64,000 bases of DNA from Lichenihabitans psoromatis (GCF_004323635.1 NZ_CP036515.1:2109501-2173500); one strand, 5' to 3'; shown: positions 19,458 through 29,401, numbered from the stretch's first letter. Program-made: numbers and translations. Notes: generated from the letters alone by a model not told the origin.

Positions 19458-20138
19458 ATGCGTATTCTGCTGGTCGAGGATGACGAGACGTTGGCGCATG
19501 GAATCGCAGACGTGCTTCGACGTGAAAAATTCGCAGTCGATGTCGCACGGAATGGCGAGGATGGCCTCCATCTCGGCGAAACGGAAGCCTTCGATGCGGC
19601 GGTGCTCGACCTTGGCCTGCCGAAGATCGAGGGGACCGCCGTGCTGCGTGAATGGCGCCGCAAGGGCCGCACGATGCCGGTGTTGATCCTCACGGCTCGG
19701 GATGGATGGTCCGACAAGGTCGAAGGCTTCAAGGCCGGCGCCGATGATTTTCTGACCAAGCCGTTTCGGATCGAAGAGGTTGTGATGCGGCTCCGGGCCT
19801 TGATCCGCCGCTCGCGCGGGCATGCCGAAACCCGCATCCAATGCGGACCGCTGGTGTTCGACTCGCAACTTGGCGTCTTCGAACTCGACGGGTTGCCGCT
19901 TCGCTTGACGGCGCTCGAATGGCGCATTTTGGCCGGGCTGACGCTCCGAAAAGAGCATGTGGTTGAACGGCGCGATATCGTCGAGCGTGCCTATGAAGGC
20001 GATGCCGAGGTCGATTCGAACTCGCTCGAGGTCATCGTGGCGCGCCTGCGCCGAAAGATCGGCCATGGCATGATCGAGACGGTCCGGGGGCGCGGCTACC
20101 GCCTAACGGCCGACGGCCATGATCAGAGCGGCGCATGA
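19458..20138 (+). CDS. Response regulator, OmpR/PhoP family
   Basis: A 226-residue two-component regulator: receiver domain at residues 1-120 with the acidic pocket VEDDE, phospho-Asp in VLDLGLP and Lys in TKPF, then a winged-helix DNA-binding domain ending RGRGYRLTA. The start at 19458 is set by the MRILLVEDD N-terminus. The stop overlaps the start of the kinase gene by four bases (ATGA), so the pair is translationally coupled. Overall resemblance is to PhoP; the target genes and the signal are not known from sequence, though the repeat upstream suggests autoregulation. Confidence 0.9.
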   Translation: MRILLVEDDETLAHGIADVLRREKFAVDVARNGEDGLHLGETEAFDAAVLDLGLPKIEGTAVLREWRRKGRTMPVLILTARDGWSDKVEGFKAGADDFLTKPFRIEEVVMRLRALIRRSRGHAETRIQCGPLVFDSQLGVFELDGLPLRLTALEWRILAGLTLRKEHVVERRDIVERAYEGDAEVDSNSLEVIVARLRRKIGHGMIETVRGRGYRLTADGHDQSGA

Positions 20139-21580
20139 TACCAACCTCTCTCGCCGGGCGCCTCGTCGGCGGGGCCGCGATCTTTATCATGCTGGCTTTG
20201 CTGATCGCCGGCGGGGTGATCGGCGCGGTGCTGGAGCATTTCGTCCGTGGTCAGATCGATCAGCGGCTCGACGGACAATTGCATGCGGTTGCGGATGCGC
20301 TGGTCGCGCCAGGCGGGCGGCTGGATCTCACGCGAAACGTCGATGCGCCCCCCTTCGATCTTCCCGGCTCGGGTTGGGCATGGCAGGTCGGGCACGACGG
20401 CATCCCCGTGTTGCGCTCGCGCTCCCTCGGGCCAGCGTCGCTCGGGCAACCCGCCGGTCCGGTGCCGGCGCTCGGGCTGCCGCCGCCGTTCGCACCCCTT
20501 GATCCCCAGGGGCGGGAGCTAGCACGCGACAGGCCAAAGCCCGCGCCGCCGCTGTCGCAGGAAATGGCTGCCCCGGATTGGGGGCGAGCCATGCCGGACG
20601 GGGGTGGTCCGTGGACCGACACGCTTCTGACGCGCTCGGTCCAAACCACGATCGACGCTGTGCCGGTCGTCATCACCGCAACGGCGCCGCAGCGCGCATT
20701 GCGCGGTCCGCTGCGGGACGCGCTTTTGACGGTTGGGGCATCGCTGCTGGTTTTGGCGGCGGCGTTTCTGGCCGCCGTCCTGCTGCAGGTTCGGGTCGGG
20801 CTGCGTCCCCTCACGGCGCTCCGGTCCAGATTGGCGGAGGTTCGACACGGTCGGACGGATCGGATCGCAGGATCTTACCCGCAGGAGTTGCAACCGCTGG
20901 TCGATGAACTCAACGCGCTTCTCGAGCAGAATGCCGAAAGTCTGGTGCGGGCGCGGCGCCATGTCAGCAATCTCGCGCACGGCCTCAAGACGCCGCTCGC
21001 CAGCCTCGCGGTCGCCTTGGATGGCCCGGGCCACGATCCGCAGGGACGGTACCATGCGCTGCTCGACCTGATGGATCGACAGATCCGTCATCATCTGCGA
21101 CGCGCGCGGGCCGCAGCGCTCGGCAGCCCGGCCCGGTCGCAGGTCGCGCTGGCGCCGCGTGTGGCGGATCTCGCAACTGCCCTCGTCAAGATCTACGCCG
21201 ATAAGGCTCTGCGATTCGACAATCATGTGCCGCCCGGCATCGCGGTCGCGTGCGATCAGCAGGATGTCGATGAGATGCTTGGCAATCTGCTCGACAATGC
21301 GTGCAAATGGGCCAGGGGCGTCGTCACCATCACGGCTGTCGAAGCGGGGCGTCTGGTGGCGCTGTCGATCGCCGACGACGGCCCGGGCCTCGCGCCGGAT
21401 CGGTTGCCCGATGTGCTTCGGCCGGGGCGGCGGCTCGACGAAAGCACGCCCGGCTATGGTTTCGGCTTGCCGATCACCCGCGAGCTTGCCGAACTTTACG
21501 GTGGCGCGCTGTCACTCGGCTCATCCTCCAGCGGTGGATTATCGGCCGTGTTGACGCTCCCGGCGGCCGCGGCGCTCTGA
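20135..21580 (+). CDS. Sensor histidine kinase, PhoQ-like
   Basis: A 481-residue membrane kinase. The first hydrophobic segment is residues 10-35, a periplasmic sensor region rich in Pro/Ala follows, and the second segment is around residues 195-220. HAMP, then the H-box LAHGLKTPLASL, N-box NLLDNACKWA and G-box motifs DDGPGL and YGFGLPIT follow. The LAHGLKTPL form is typical of PhoQ-like kinases. It partners the regulator just upstream. Its last 85 bases overlap the end of the convergent gene on the other strand. Confidence 0.9.
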   Translation: MIPTSLAGRLVGGAAIFIMLALLIAGGVIGAVLEHFVRGQIDQRLDGQLHAVADALVAPGGRLDLTRNVDAPPFDLPGSGWAWQVGHDGIPVLRSRSLGPASLGQPAGPVPALGLPPPFAPLDPQGRELARDRPKPAPPLSQEMAAPDWGRAMPDGGGPWTDTLLTRSVQTTIDAVPVVITATAPQRALRGPLRDALLTVGASLLVLAAAFLAAVLLQVRVGLRPLTALRSRLAEVRHGRTDRIAGSYPQELQPLVDELNALLEQNAESLVRARRHVSNLAHGLKTPLASLAVALDGPGHDPQGRYHALLDLMDRQIRHHLRRARAAALGSPARSQVALAPRVADLATALVKIYADKALRFDNHVPPGIAVACDQQDVDEMLGNLLDNACKWARGVVTITAVEAGRLVALSIADDGPGLAPDRLPDVLRPGRRLDESTPGYGFGLPITRELAELYGGALSLGSSSSGGLSAVLTLPAAAAL

Positions 21581-22518
21581 CGGCCGAGGATCCAACCCTC
21601 CCATTGGCGCAGATCCGCCGAGAGGTCCGGGGAGGGCGGTCGCTCGCCCTCGACCACTGCAATCATCGCGAGCAGACCGACCACCGCATCGAAGCCGTTG
21701 TCGATGCCATGCTTGGCCGCAAAGCCTTTCTGGATGGCTTTGTCGAGATGCGGTGAAAGGCGCAGGTTGTGGCTCGTCGCCCAGTGGAGCAGGGCGGGCG
21801 CCAGCGTCCGCCGATCTTCCCGGTTGGTCTTGGACTTTCCAGCCATCGACAGGCCGATCTGGCCGTAGGCATCGCCGGGATAGCTTTCGGCTAAGACCAG
21901 CCCGCCTCTGGCCGCAAGATCATCGAGGTCGCCATCGAACGGCCAGAGCGAGGCACCCCTTTGTCTCGCCGGGGCGATCACATCCCGCCAGCCACAGATC
22001 GTCGCCTTGCCGACGGCCGCTGCGCCAAGCGTCCAGAACAGAGGGGAGGCCGTCCTCATGCCGGGACCGCCGAGCTCGCATTGACGGTAGGTCTGCTTCT
22101 TGGTGAGGCCGAGCCCGTGCAGCAATTGAGCGTGGCTCTGGGTGCCGCTCGGGCCGGATTTCGCCGGATAGAACGGCCGCATTGGGGTGATGTCGGCAGG
22201 GGTTTCGGCCACGTCGTAGAACGTTGCCCAATCCCCGGTTCCGAACAGACGGAGCGCCTCGGAAAAGTCGGCACAGCCGGTCTTGTGCCCAAAGGCCAGC
22301 GGCAGGCCGATGGGAAAATCGAAGCCGGCCAACACCCCGCCATCCGCCGAGGCGGTCAAGAGGTCGCTCACATAATGGTCGAGGTCCGGCACGCGGGTCG
22401 GCCCGGAGAGCAGCCAGCTGCCGTTCTCCCAGACGGCGCTGGCAAACCAGCGCCCATGCGGATGCATGCTCCAATCCGCATGGAACAGTTTGTGAAAGCG
22501 CGGGCTCGATTCAACCAC
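21496..22518 (-). CDS. Uncharacterised protein, possible RNase H-fold (DUF429-like)
   Basis: A 340-residue soluble protein. The pattern of an early Asp after a short strand (FHADWS), GFDFPIGLP near residue 65, and a late acidic motif DNGFDAVVGLLAM resembles predicted RNase H-fold nucleases of the DUF429 type; this is inference from pattern only. Its ATG lies 8 bases inside the end of maeB, so it is translationally coupled to it. The C-terminal tail overlaps the convergent kinase gene. What a possible nuclease-fold protein does beside malic enzyme is unclear. Confidence 0.65.
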   Translation of the reverse strand: MVESSPRFHKLFHADWSMHPHGRWFASAVWENGSWLLSGPTRVPDLDHYVSDLLTASADGGVLAGFDFPIGLPLAFGHKTGCADFSEALRLFGTGDWATFYDVAETPADITPMRPFYPAKSGPSGTQSHAQLLHGLGLTKKQTYRQCELGGPGMRTASPLFWTLGAAAVGKATICGWRDVIAPARQRGASLWPFDGDLDDLAARGGLVLAESYPGDAYGQIGLSMAGKSKTNREDRRTLAPALLHWATSHNLRLSPHLDKAIQKGFAAKHGIDNGFDAVVGLLAMIAVVEGERPPSPDLSADLRQWEGWILGRQSAAAAGSVNTADNPPLEDEPSDSAPP

Positions 22519-24796
22519 CGATGTTGAACGCCGCGAGAGCCGCCATATTGACGATGTCGCTGTCTTTGGCGCCGAGCGACACGATCTGCACCGGGCGATC
22601 CAGGCCGACGATCAACGGCCCGATCAGCGTCGCGCCGCCGAGCTCCTGCAGCATGTGGGTCGAGATCGAGGCCGAATGGAACGCCGGCATGATCAAGACA
22701 TTCGCCGTATCGGACAGGCGGCAGAACGGATAGGAGGCCATCCGCTCCTTGCTGAGCGCGACATCGACCGCCATTTCGCCGTCATATTCGAAATCGACAT
22801 GCTGGGCGTCGAGAATGCGGACGGCCTCTTGAACGCGCAGCGACCGCTCGCCGGGCGGATGGCCGAAGGTCGAGAAGGCCAGCATCGCCACGCGGGGCTC
22901 GTAGCCGAGCCGTCGCGCCACCCCGGCCGCCTCGATCGCGATGGCGGCCAGTTCCTGCGCGTCCGGCATTTCCGTAATGGCGGTATCGGCCACCAGCACG
23001 GTCCGGCCGCGCGCCAGCACGAGCGATACGCCCATGACGCGATGGCCCGGCTTTGCATCCACGACGCGTCGCACCTCCTGCAGCGCGATCGAGAAATTGC
23101 GGGTTACGCCGGTCACCATGGCGTCGGCATCGCCATTCGCGATCATGGCGGCGCCAAAATGGTTCCGGTCCTGGTTGATCAGGCGCTGGCAGTCGCGCAG
23201 CAGATAGCCTTGCCGCTGCAGCCGCTCGTAGAGGAATTGCGCGTAGACGGCGTTGCGATCCGACAAAGCCGCATTGTGGATCTCGATATTCTTGTCGCCG
23301 AGATCGACACCGGCCGCCGTCGCCGACGCCTTGATTCGATCCTCGCGGCCGACCAGGATGGCGGTGCCGAGCCCTTGGTTGACGAACGACAGGGCGGCCC
23401 GGATGACCTGCTCTTCTTCGCCCTCGGCGAAGACGACGCGCTTCGGGAAGCGCCGCACCCGCTCGACGATGCGCTGCAACGCGCCCGCCACGGGGTCGCG
23501 CCGCGCCGAGAGTTGCGCCTGATAAGCCGGCATGTCGGTGATCGGCCGACGCGCCACGCCGGTTTCCATCGCGGCGCGCGCCACGGCGGCCGGAATCTTG
23601 GTGATGAGGCGCGGGTCGAACGGTACCGGAATGATGTAATCGCGCCCAAAGCGCGGACGAGCGCCCTGGTAGGCGGCCGCGACTTCGTCCGGCACGTCCT
23701 CCCGCGCGAGATCGGCCAGCGCATGGGTCGCCGCGATCTTCATTTCCATGTTGATTGTGGTGGCCCGCACATCGAGTGCGCCACGGAAGATATAGGGGAA
23801 CCCGAGCACGTTGTTGACCTGGTTCGGATAATCCGACCGGCCCGTCGCGATGATGACGTCGCTCCGCACCGCCATGGCTTCCTCGGGCGTGATTTCCGGA
23901 TCCGGATTGGCCATCGCGAAGATGATCGGGTTGGGGGCCATGCTCCGGACCATGTCGGCCGTCAACGCGCCCTTGGCCGAGAGACCGAAGAAGATGTCGG
24001 CATCTTCCATCGCGTCGGCGAGGCTGCGCTTGTTGGTCTCGACCGCATGGGCCGACTTCCACTGATTCATGCCCTCGGTACGGCCGTGGTAGACGACGCC
24101 CTTGGTGTCGCAGAGCAGGATGTTGTGGGGCGCGAACCCCATCGCCTTGATGAGATCGAGGCAGGCGATGCCGGCCGCGCCGGCGCCGTTGCACACCAGC
24201 TTGGTTTCGCGGATGTCGCGGTCGGTCAGCCGAATGGCGTTGAGCATGCCGGCGGCCGCGATGATGGCGGTGCCGTGCTGGTCGTCATGGAACACCGGAA
24301 TGTCCATCAATTCGCGCAGGCGTTCCTCGATGATGAAGCACTCGGGTGCTTTGATGTCCTCGAGGTTGATGCCGCCGAAGGAGGGGCCGAGATAGCGCAC
24401 CGCGTTGATGAACTGATCCGGGTCCTCAGTATCGACTTCGAGATCGATCGAATCGATATCGGCGAAGCGTTTGAACAGGACCGCCTTGCCCTCCATCACG
24501 GGCTTGCTGGCGAGTGCACCGAGGTTGCCGAGGCCGAGGATCGCGGTGCCGTTGGTGATGACCGCGACCATGTTGCCGCGCGTCGTGTAATCGAAAGCGA
24601 GCGAGGGATCTTTGTGGATCGCCAGAACCGGCACGGCGACGCCGGGCGAATAGGCGAGCGCGAGGTCGCGCTGCGTCGCCATCGGCTTGGTGGCGATGAT
24701 TTCGAGCTTGCCGGGACGACCCTTCGAGTGAAACGACAGCGCTTCCTGGTCGGTGATGGTCTGCCGCTTCGGGCGCTTCGGTGTCAGGTCGTTCAT
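22511..24796 (-). CDS. maeB: NADP-dependent malic enzyme with phosphotransacetylase-like C-terminal domain
   Basis: A 761-residue MaeB-type enzyme converting malate to pyruvate and CO2. The N-terminal 430 residues form the malic domain and NAD(P)-binding domain, with the metal-site motif [10 protein letters not shown] and the conserved [18 protein letters not shown]. Residues about 430-761 are the phosphate acetyltransferase-like domain that usually allows acetyl-CoA regulation. Length and order match the large malic enzymes of rhizobia. A long open frame antisense to it is a GC-rich shadow. Confidence 0.95.
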   Translation of the reverse strand: MNDLTPKRPKRQTITDQEALSFHSKGRPGKLEIIATKPMATQRDLALAYSPGVAVPVLAIHKDPSLAFDYTTRGNMVAVITNGTAILGLGNLGALASKPVMEGKAVLFKRFADIDSIDLEVDTEDPDQFINAVRYLGPSFGGINLEDIKAPECFIIEERLRELMDIPVFHDDQHGTAIIAAAGMLNAIRLTDRDIRETKLVCNGAGAAGIACLDLIKAMGFAPHNILLCDTKGVVYHGRTEGMNQWKSAHAVETNKRSLADAMEDADIFFGLSAKGALTADMVRSMAPNPIIFAMANPDPEITPEEAMAVRSDVIIATGRSDYPNQVNNVLGFPYIFRGALDVRATTINMEMKIAATHALADLAREDVPDEVAAAYQGARPRFGRDYIIPVPFDPRLITKIPAAVARAAMETGVARRPITDMPAYQAQLSARRDPVAGALQRIVERVRRFPKRVVFAEGEEEQVIRAALSFVNQGLGTAILVGREDRIKASATAAGVDLGDKNIEIHNAALSDRNAVYAQFLYERLQRQGYLLRDCQRLINQDRNHFGAAMIANGDADAMVTGVTRNFSIALQEVRRVVDAKPGHRVMGVSLVLARGRTVLVADTAITEMPDAQELAAIAIEAAGVARRLGYEPRVAMLAFSTFGHPPGERSLRVQEAVRILDAQHVDFEYDGEMAVDVALSKERMASYPFCRLSDTANVLIMPAFHSASISTHMLQELGGATLIGPLIVGLDRPVQIVSLGAKDSDIVNMAALAAFNIGG

Positions 24797-24821
24797 GGCG
24801 TCCTCGGTACCGGCTCTTCAG

Positions 24822-24853
24822 CGGCCGGGTGGCCCATAAAACATGCCCGGCCG
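24822..24853 (-). promoter_or_regulatory. Leader hairpin upstream of maeB
   Basis: CGGCCGGG and CCCGGCCG form a perfect 8-bp stem around a 16-base loop, 26 bases upstream of the maeB start. It could affect translation of the leader; there is no recognised riboswitch pattern. Confidence 0.3.
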
Positions 24854-25050
24854 GAGGCGACAAGCACTGGTGGCGGCGCGCGCTGAAAACGCGCGGCGGA
24901 CCGCTCGCGCTCGCGCCCCGAACCCGGTCGGCGGTTTGCGCTTGCCAAGGCCGCCGCACCGGACTAGAAGCGCCTTCCGGAACGGCTTTCTGTGACGCGC
25001 TCCGCGCGTGCATGTGGCTTGCTGTTTTCCGACCCTGGATTTCGATCCGG

Positions 25051-25124
25051 TGGGGGATAGTTCAACGGTAGAACAGCGGACTCTGACTCCGTCAATCTTG
25101 GTTCGAATCCAGGTCCCCCAGCCA
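25051..25124 (+). tRNA. tRNA-Gln (anticodon CTG)
   Basis: A complete cloverleaf: acceptor TGGGGGA/TCCCCCA, D arm with AACGGTAGAAC, anticodon stem GCGGA/TCCGT around loop CTCTGAC (anticodon CTG), T arm with GGTTCGAATCC, discriminator G and an encoded CCA. The U at position 1 is typical of tRNA-Gln. An integrase gene begins about 110 bases downstream in the same direction, the classical arrangement for an element inserted at the tRNA 3' end. Confidence 0.95.
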
Positions 25125-25235
25125 CTGTTTTCCCTAAGTTGTTGATTTCATTCATGTCCGCGTCGTCCGCTCCAGCGGATTTGAGCCTAATGCTACAAAC
25201 CGCTGCTACAAAGCCTAGATCGGCTGAGGTGCAGT

Positions 25236-27011
25236 TTGGGCAGATTAGATCCGTGGATCACTAGGCGGAGCGGCCGCCTGACCTTCAGGCGGGTGGTGCC
25301 GGTCGGCCTTCGCCAGCAAGTCGGCAAGCGGGAGCTGACACGCGGTCTCGGCACATCGGATTTTCGTGCTGCTAGGCCCGTGGCTCTTCAGCTATACGTG
25401 GCGTCAGAACACCTTTTTGATATGGTACGCATCACGCCAATGCTCACCGAAACCCAACTTGCCCAGCTCGTTCAGGACTTCTACGACACGGTCCTGAAGC
25501 GCGAGAACGCCATTCGCCTCCGGGGTGGATTCTTGGATGACGACCAAGTCAAAGCTCGGGCCGCGTATTACGCCGACCTCGCGACGGACACGCGGCAGTC
25601 GCTCGCGGCTAACCGGCTCTACGACTCCCAGATCGTCACAGAGGCCTTGTTGAGGAAGCATCGGGTACCGCTGGATGAGCTAACACCAGAGGACTGGAAT
25701 TATGCCCGCCAGGTCATGCTGCGAGCCGGTATAGACCTCGCAGAGGCATTGCAGGCGCGCTATTCTGGCAACTTCAACCATGAACCTACAGACAAGCTGC
25801 TAAAGCTCAATCGGGACGTCAATGCTTTGAGCGCCGGCCATCTCGCTGACGGTCTCTACAAGGCGACGAGCGATATTCGGGCGGCCGAATCAACACCATC
25901 AGAGGCCGTTACACCGGTTACCACGGGGCAATTACTGACAAAGTTGGCGCCAATCTTTCTTGAGAATCAAGTCTCGACGGGAGCCTGGGAAAAGCAATCT
26001 GCAGCACAGGCGAGCGCTACTATTCGGCTCTTCACGGAGATCTGCGGTGACAAGCCAATAAAGTCATACACGCGGAAGGAAGCAGGTCTATTCAAAGACA
26101 CGTTGCACCGATTACCTAGCGATTATGGGAAAGCAGCGCTGTTCAAAGGACTTAGCGCGAGGCGGGTCATCGAAGCAAATGCAGATCGTCCTGCAAATGC
26201 GCGCTCTGCCCCGTTGACGATCAAGACTATCAAACGACACTTTTCCGCAGTGTCGACGATGTGGCAAACTGCATTGTCCAGAGGTGAGGTTGAAGAGAAT
26301 ATCTTCTCCGGTTTTCGATTTGGCGGCGCTCAGAAGGCGGCCGTCGATCAGCGATCCATGTGGGAAACGGAGGAGCTTGCCAAGCTGTTCAGCACCCCGG
26401 TCTGGACGGGCTGCTTGTCTTCCTCCCGCCGGAGCGAGCCCGGTCGCCATCTTTTTCGCGACGAGAAATTCTGGCTACCACTCATCGCAGTGTTCTCGGG
26501 CATGCGGCAGGAAGAGATATGCCAGCTGCGACACGAGGACGTTCGCCAAGAAGAGGGCATCTGGTTCTTCGACATCAATGGCCGCGGAACTCGCAAGGTA
26601 AAGAACGCAACAGCCGTTCGACTCGTACCGATCCACGACGAACTGCTGCGACTTGGGATCTTGCGCCTGATCACCCCAAGTGGAGCCACACAGAGCTTGA
26701 TGTTTCCGCTGCTGAAGCCTGGCGGCTCCGATGGGCGATTTGGTCATGGCTACACAAAATGGTTCACGCGGTACCGAAGGGATGTCGGGCTTTACCGCAG
26801 AGGACTCGATTTCCATTCGTTCCGGCACAGCGCTACGACAATCATGCACAGCGCCGGTGTGGAGGACTCTGTCGTCGATCGACTTACAGGTCACGCTACG
26901 CCGGGCGAGACCGCTCGGTACACGAAGAAAACGTCGTTGCAGCAGCTCAAGAATGCCATCGACAAGATCGACCTCCGCTTAGACCTGACGCGCCTTCACG
27001 TGAGTCGATAG
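25236..27011 (+). CDS. Tyrosine-type integrase of a genomic island
   Basis: A 591-residue site-specific recombinase. The N-terminus (RSGRLTFRRVVPVGLRQQVG, with ELTRGLGTSDFRAAR) is the arm-binding type common in large proteobacterial integrases. The catalytic domain includes Arg in FSGMRQEEICQLRHEDV, the box FHSFRHSATTIMH and GHATPGETARYTKK with the Tyr. The start is a TTG at 25236, chosen because it places this N-terminal domain directly after the start. Its position beside tRNA-Gln implies integration there. Composition is less GC-rich than the core genes upstream. Confidence 0.88.
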   Translation: MGRLDPWITRRSGRLTFRRVVPVGLRQQVGKRELTRGLGTSDFRAARPVALQLYVASEHLFDMVRITPMLTETQLAQLVQDFYDTVLKRENAIRLRGGFLDDDQVKARAAYYADLATDTRQSLAANRLYDSQIVTEALLRKHRVPLDELTPEDWNYARQVMLRAGIDLAEALQARYSGNFNHEPTDKLLKLNRDVNALSAGHLADGLYKATSDIRAAESTPSEAVTPVTTGQLLTKLAPIFLENQVSTGAWEKQSAAQASATIRLFTEICGDKPIKSYTRKEAGLFKDTLHRLPSDYGKAALFKGLSARRVIEANADRPANARSAPLTIKTIKRHFSAVSTMWQTALSRGEVEENIFSGFRFGGAQKAAVDQRSMWETEELAKLFSTPVWTGCLSSSRRSEPGRHLFRDEKFWLPLIAVFSGMRQEEICQLRHEDVRQEEGIWFFDINGRGTRKVKNATAVRLVPIHDELLRLGILRLITPSGATQSLMFPLLKPGGSDGRFGHGYTKWFTRYRRDVGLYRRGLDFHSFRHSATTIMHSAGVEDSVVDRLTGHATPGETARYTKKTSLQQLKNAIDKIDLRLDLTRLHVSR

Positions 27012-27317
27012 CCTAAAAATTGCGGCGGATTACGCTGCTGCACTGTCCCACAAGAAAGCGCGAATCTGAAAAATACATTCTAGAATTCTGGCTTGTGGTG
27101 GAGAGGGAGGGACTCCAGCCATTCCCAAAAAAGCTCAACAATAACAGTGACTAACGACGTCGATCCAGGGCCCTCGTGTATCACCGCCGTGTGTCACTCC
27201 GCAAGGATCGAATTTACGATCCTTGAGCCTTTCCACCGACCTGTCCGAGCCTCGTCCGTCATCGGAAGTTTCGAGGAAATCGTCCTTCGGATCGAAGGTC
27301 CGTCGGACCCTGTTCGC
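27012..27317. other. Intergenic region after the integrase, with hairpin
   Basis: No gene is apparent. A perfect 9-bp inverted repeat (CAAGGATCG and CGATCCTTG, loop AATTTA) lies at 27202-27225 between the convergent integrase and kfrA-like genes and may terminate one of them. A 20-base stretch near 27096 faintly recalls the reversed 3' end of a serine tRNA, but no tRNA can be folded. Confidence 0.45.
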
Positions 27318-28139
27318 CTAACCCTCCGCCGTTCGATCCCCGATGTCGGGCTCCCACTCGTCCTGGTCCCGCATTCGCCGCGCGAGGTCTCTCAAGGTGC
27401 CGCGAGGTGGAAGTGTCGGCCGCTCGTCGGGCGGCGGAACGTCGGGAAGCGTGAGGTCCACAGGCCTGGGGTTAGACACGGCCTCGACAACATGTCCGGA
27501 TCTGCGGCGGAAGAGACCCTTCTTGGGCTCCTCGATGAGATTCGCCCGGCGGAGCTTGTCGACGAGCAGTGACGGACACCACACCTGCCTGATCAGGCCG
27601 AGCGCCTCGGCCTCCGTCTCTGCGCTCACGAGGGCCATGATCTCCTCGGGACCAAGCTCGTCGTCCCCCATCAGGCCAACAAGCTCCTTGGTCGCGCGCT
27701 TCCAGAACGCGGTCGTCACGGCGCGGTCGACGGGGACTCGGTTCGACCTGATCGATTCGATCTCTTCCAGAAGCCTGTTCCGCTCGTTCTCCAAGCCGTC
27801 TGCCATCGCCAGGGCCTCGACGAGCAAGGTCTCCCGCTTGTCGCGCTCGATGGCGAGGAGGTCACGCTGATCCTGGCCTGCCAGGATCCCATTCCGATGA
27901 CCGTCCCGCCAAACCTCGGCCGCGACCGTCGCGAGACGCTCCCGGAGATAATCGGGCAAGTCGCTCGTCTTCGGTCGGGGTCGGAAGTCCCGCTCGATGG
28001 ACCAGTCTAGAAAAAGCTGGCCGACATCCCTGAACGAGCCACCGGCCTTGAGGCGTGCCCGTATCAGGCGAAGGGACGGCACCTTCCCTTCGCTTCGAAT
28101 GGCATCAGCGACCTCGAAAAGCTCGGTGCGATCGACCAT
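27318..28139 (-). CDS. KfrA-like DNA-binding protein
   Basis: A 273-residue protein whose first 50 residues match the KfrA N-terminal DNA-binding domain (EVADAIRSEGKVPSLRLIRARL, then GGSFRDVGQLFLDW). The middle (about 100-150) is charged and probably coiled-coil, as in plasmid KfrA proteins that autoregulate and aid plasmid partition. The C-terminal 100 residues are Pro/Arg-rich without recognised domain. Five GGTAGC direct repeats lie 56-101 bases upstream of its start and are the obvious candidate binding site. Such genes are usual on plasmids and integrative elements, which fits the integrase context. Confidence 0.75.
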   Translation of the reverse strand: MVDRTELFEVADAIRSEGKVPSLRLIRARLKAGGSFRDVGQLFLDWSIERDFRPRPKTSDLPDYLRERLATVAAEVWRDGHRNGILAGQDQRDLLAIERDKRETLLVEALAMADGLENERNRLLEEIESIRSNRVPVDRAVTTAFWKRATKELVGLMGDDELGPEEIMALVSAETEAEALGLIRQVWCPSLLVDKLRRANLIEEPKKGLFRRRSGHVVEAVSNPRPVDLTLPDVPPPDERPTLPPRGTLRDLARRMRDQDEWEPDIGDRTAEG

Positions 28140-28194
28140 GACAGGAACTCCGACTCAATAGGAGCGTGCCTGGCGGAACTGAGGGAATCGTAAA

Positions 28195-28240
28195 GGTAGC
28201 GATTTTGGTAGCAGGTAGCGGGTAGCAGCAAGCAGGTAGC
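28195..28240 (-). promoter_or_regulatory. Five GGTAGC direct repeats upstream of the kfrA-like gene
   Basis: GGTAGC begins at 28195, 28207, 28214, 28221 and 28235, all in one orientation, with spacings 12, 7, 7 and 14. The regular 7-base phase and the position just upstream of the kfrA-like start suggest an iteron-like operator bound by that protein. Confidence 0.6.
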
Positions 28241-28260
28241 GTATTTCCCCTCTTCGTTTG

Positions 28261-28326
28261 GGAGGGAGGCGCCCGGCCCTCCCTCCCCACAAGGCCCCCT
28301 TCCGCGGTTCGCCACGTGGCAAGCCG
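28261..28326. repeat. Paired repeat blocks, copy 1 (hairpin block A and palindromic block B)
   Basis: Block A (28261-28298) has arms GGAGGGAGG and CCTCCCTCC and matches 39603-39640 with one difference in 38 bases. Block B (28303-28326) is identical over 24 bases to 39771-39794 and is centred on the palindrome GCCACGTGGC. The sequence after block B also resembles the leader at 39795-39836, so this may be the 5' remnant of a second copy of the gene that starts at 39837. Confidence 0.7.
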
Positions 28327-28465
28327 CCTTTCGGCGCTAGGGAGAAGAAGGGATTGTGCGAGGGTAACGGCCGGCACCAGACGGAGGTGCTGTCGCTCGG
28401 GCAACCTCCGCCGCATGAGGTTCCAGGCATAATAACTCGTCCTCTCTCAGTGAAAGATACTACAC

Positions 28466-29401
28466 ATGAGCGCCCGGCCAGTTTTCCTTTTCAACTCGAC
28501 CCCAGAACGCGCAACCGTGTTTCGTAAAGCGTTCGAAAGAGAGCTGCCGGCCGTCGGGTTCGCGGACGACCCGACGACAGTCGACCCGGACGACGTCCGC
28601 TACTTCATCACTTGGGAGATGCCCGAACGCCTCGGTCGCTTCCGGCACCTAAAGGTTGTCTTCTCGATTGGCGCGGGCGTCGACCAATTCGCCGCCGCGA
28701 GCCTCGCGCCCGAGGTCTCGGTCGTGCGCATGGTCGAAGACGGCATCATTCGCATGATGCAGGAATACGTCACTCTTGCGGTCCTGGCGCTCCACCGCGA
28801 CTGGTCAGCCTATGCCGGGCAGCAGGCAGCAGAGGTCTGGCGCGCCCTGCCTGCGCGGCAGGCCAATGACCGGCGCGTCGGATTTCTGGGCTTTGGCATG
28901 CTGGCGCAGGCGGCTATGGAGCGACTGGCCCCTTTCGGCTTCCCGCTTGCCGGTTGGAGCCGCTCGCCACGTTCGATCGAGGGCGTCCAATGCTTCCAAG
29001 GGGCCGATCAACTGCCGGAATTCCTTGCCCAAACGGACATCCTAGTCTGCCTTCTGCCGCTAACAGCCGAGACGCGTGGCTTTCTCGACGCGCCCCTGTT
29101 CGCGCGTCTGCCGAAAGGCGCGGCGCTGGTCCATGCTGGACGCGGTGCCCAACTCAACGCGGCGGCGCTTCTGGCCTCTCTTGAGTGCGGACATCTCTCC
29201 GCCGCCATCCTCGACGTGACCGATCCCGAGCCGCTGCCGCGGGGGGATCCGCTCTGGCGCAATCCGAAAGTCATGGTCACACCCCATGTGGCTGGAGTCA
29301 CCCAACCCCGCACGGCTGCACGGGCTGTGATCGAGAACATTCGCCGTTTCGAAGCCGGCCAGCCGATGATCGGTCTCGTCGATCGAGCCCGCGGCTACTG
29401 A
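28466..29401 (+). CDS. 2-hydroxyacid dehydrogenase, GhrA-like (glyoxylate/hydroxypyruvate reductase)
   Basis: A 311-residue NAD(P)-dependent D-isomer 2-hydroxyacid dehydrogenase. The nucleotide-binding motif is [16 protein letters not shown] near residue 140, with the catalytic Arg in HAGRGAQLN, Glu in DVTDPEPLP and His in TPHVAG. Overall it resembles GhrA, which reduces glyoxylate and hydroxypyruvate. It is the first intact gene of the catabolic cassette; it may handle a 2-oxo or glyoxylate product of the aminotransferase and oxidase downstream. Confidence 0.85.
   Translation: MSARPVFLFNSTPERATVFRKAFERELPAVGFADDPTTVDPDDVRYFITWEMPERLGRFRHLKVVFSIGAGVDQFAAASLAPEVSVVRMVEDGIIRMMQEYVTLAVLALHRDWSAYAGQQAAEVWRALPARQANDRRVGFLGFGMLAQAAMERLAPFGFPLAGWSRSPRSIEGVQCFQGADQLPEFLAQTDILVCLLPLTAETRGFLDAPLFARLPKGAALVHAGRGAQLNAAALLASLECGHLSAAILDVTDPEPLPRGDPLWRNPKVMVTPHVAGVTQPRTAARAVIENIRRFEAGQPMIGLVDRARGY

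Noticed and set aside
22655..24886. A 743-codon open frame antisense to maeB
   Set aside because: Its composition is His/Arg/Asp-rich and repetitive as expected of the antisense frame of a GC-rich gene; maeB on the other strand is unmistakable.
27096..27115. Stretch resembling the reversed 3' end of a serine tRNA
   Set aside because: Only about 20 bases match the general pattern, and neither a T arm nor an anticodon arm can be folded.
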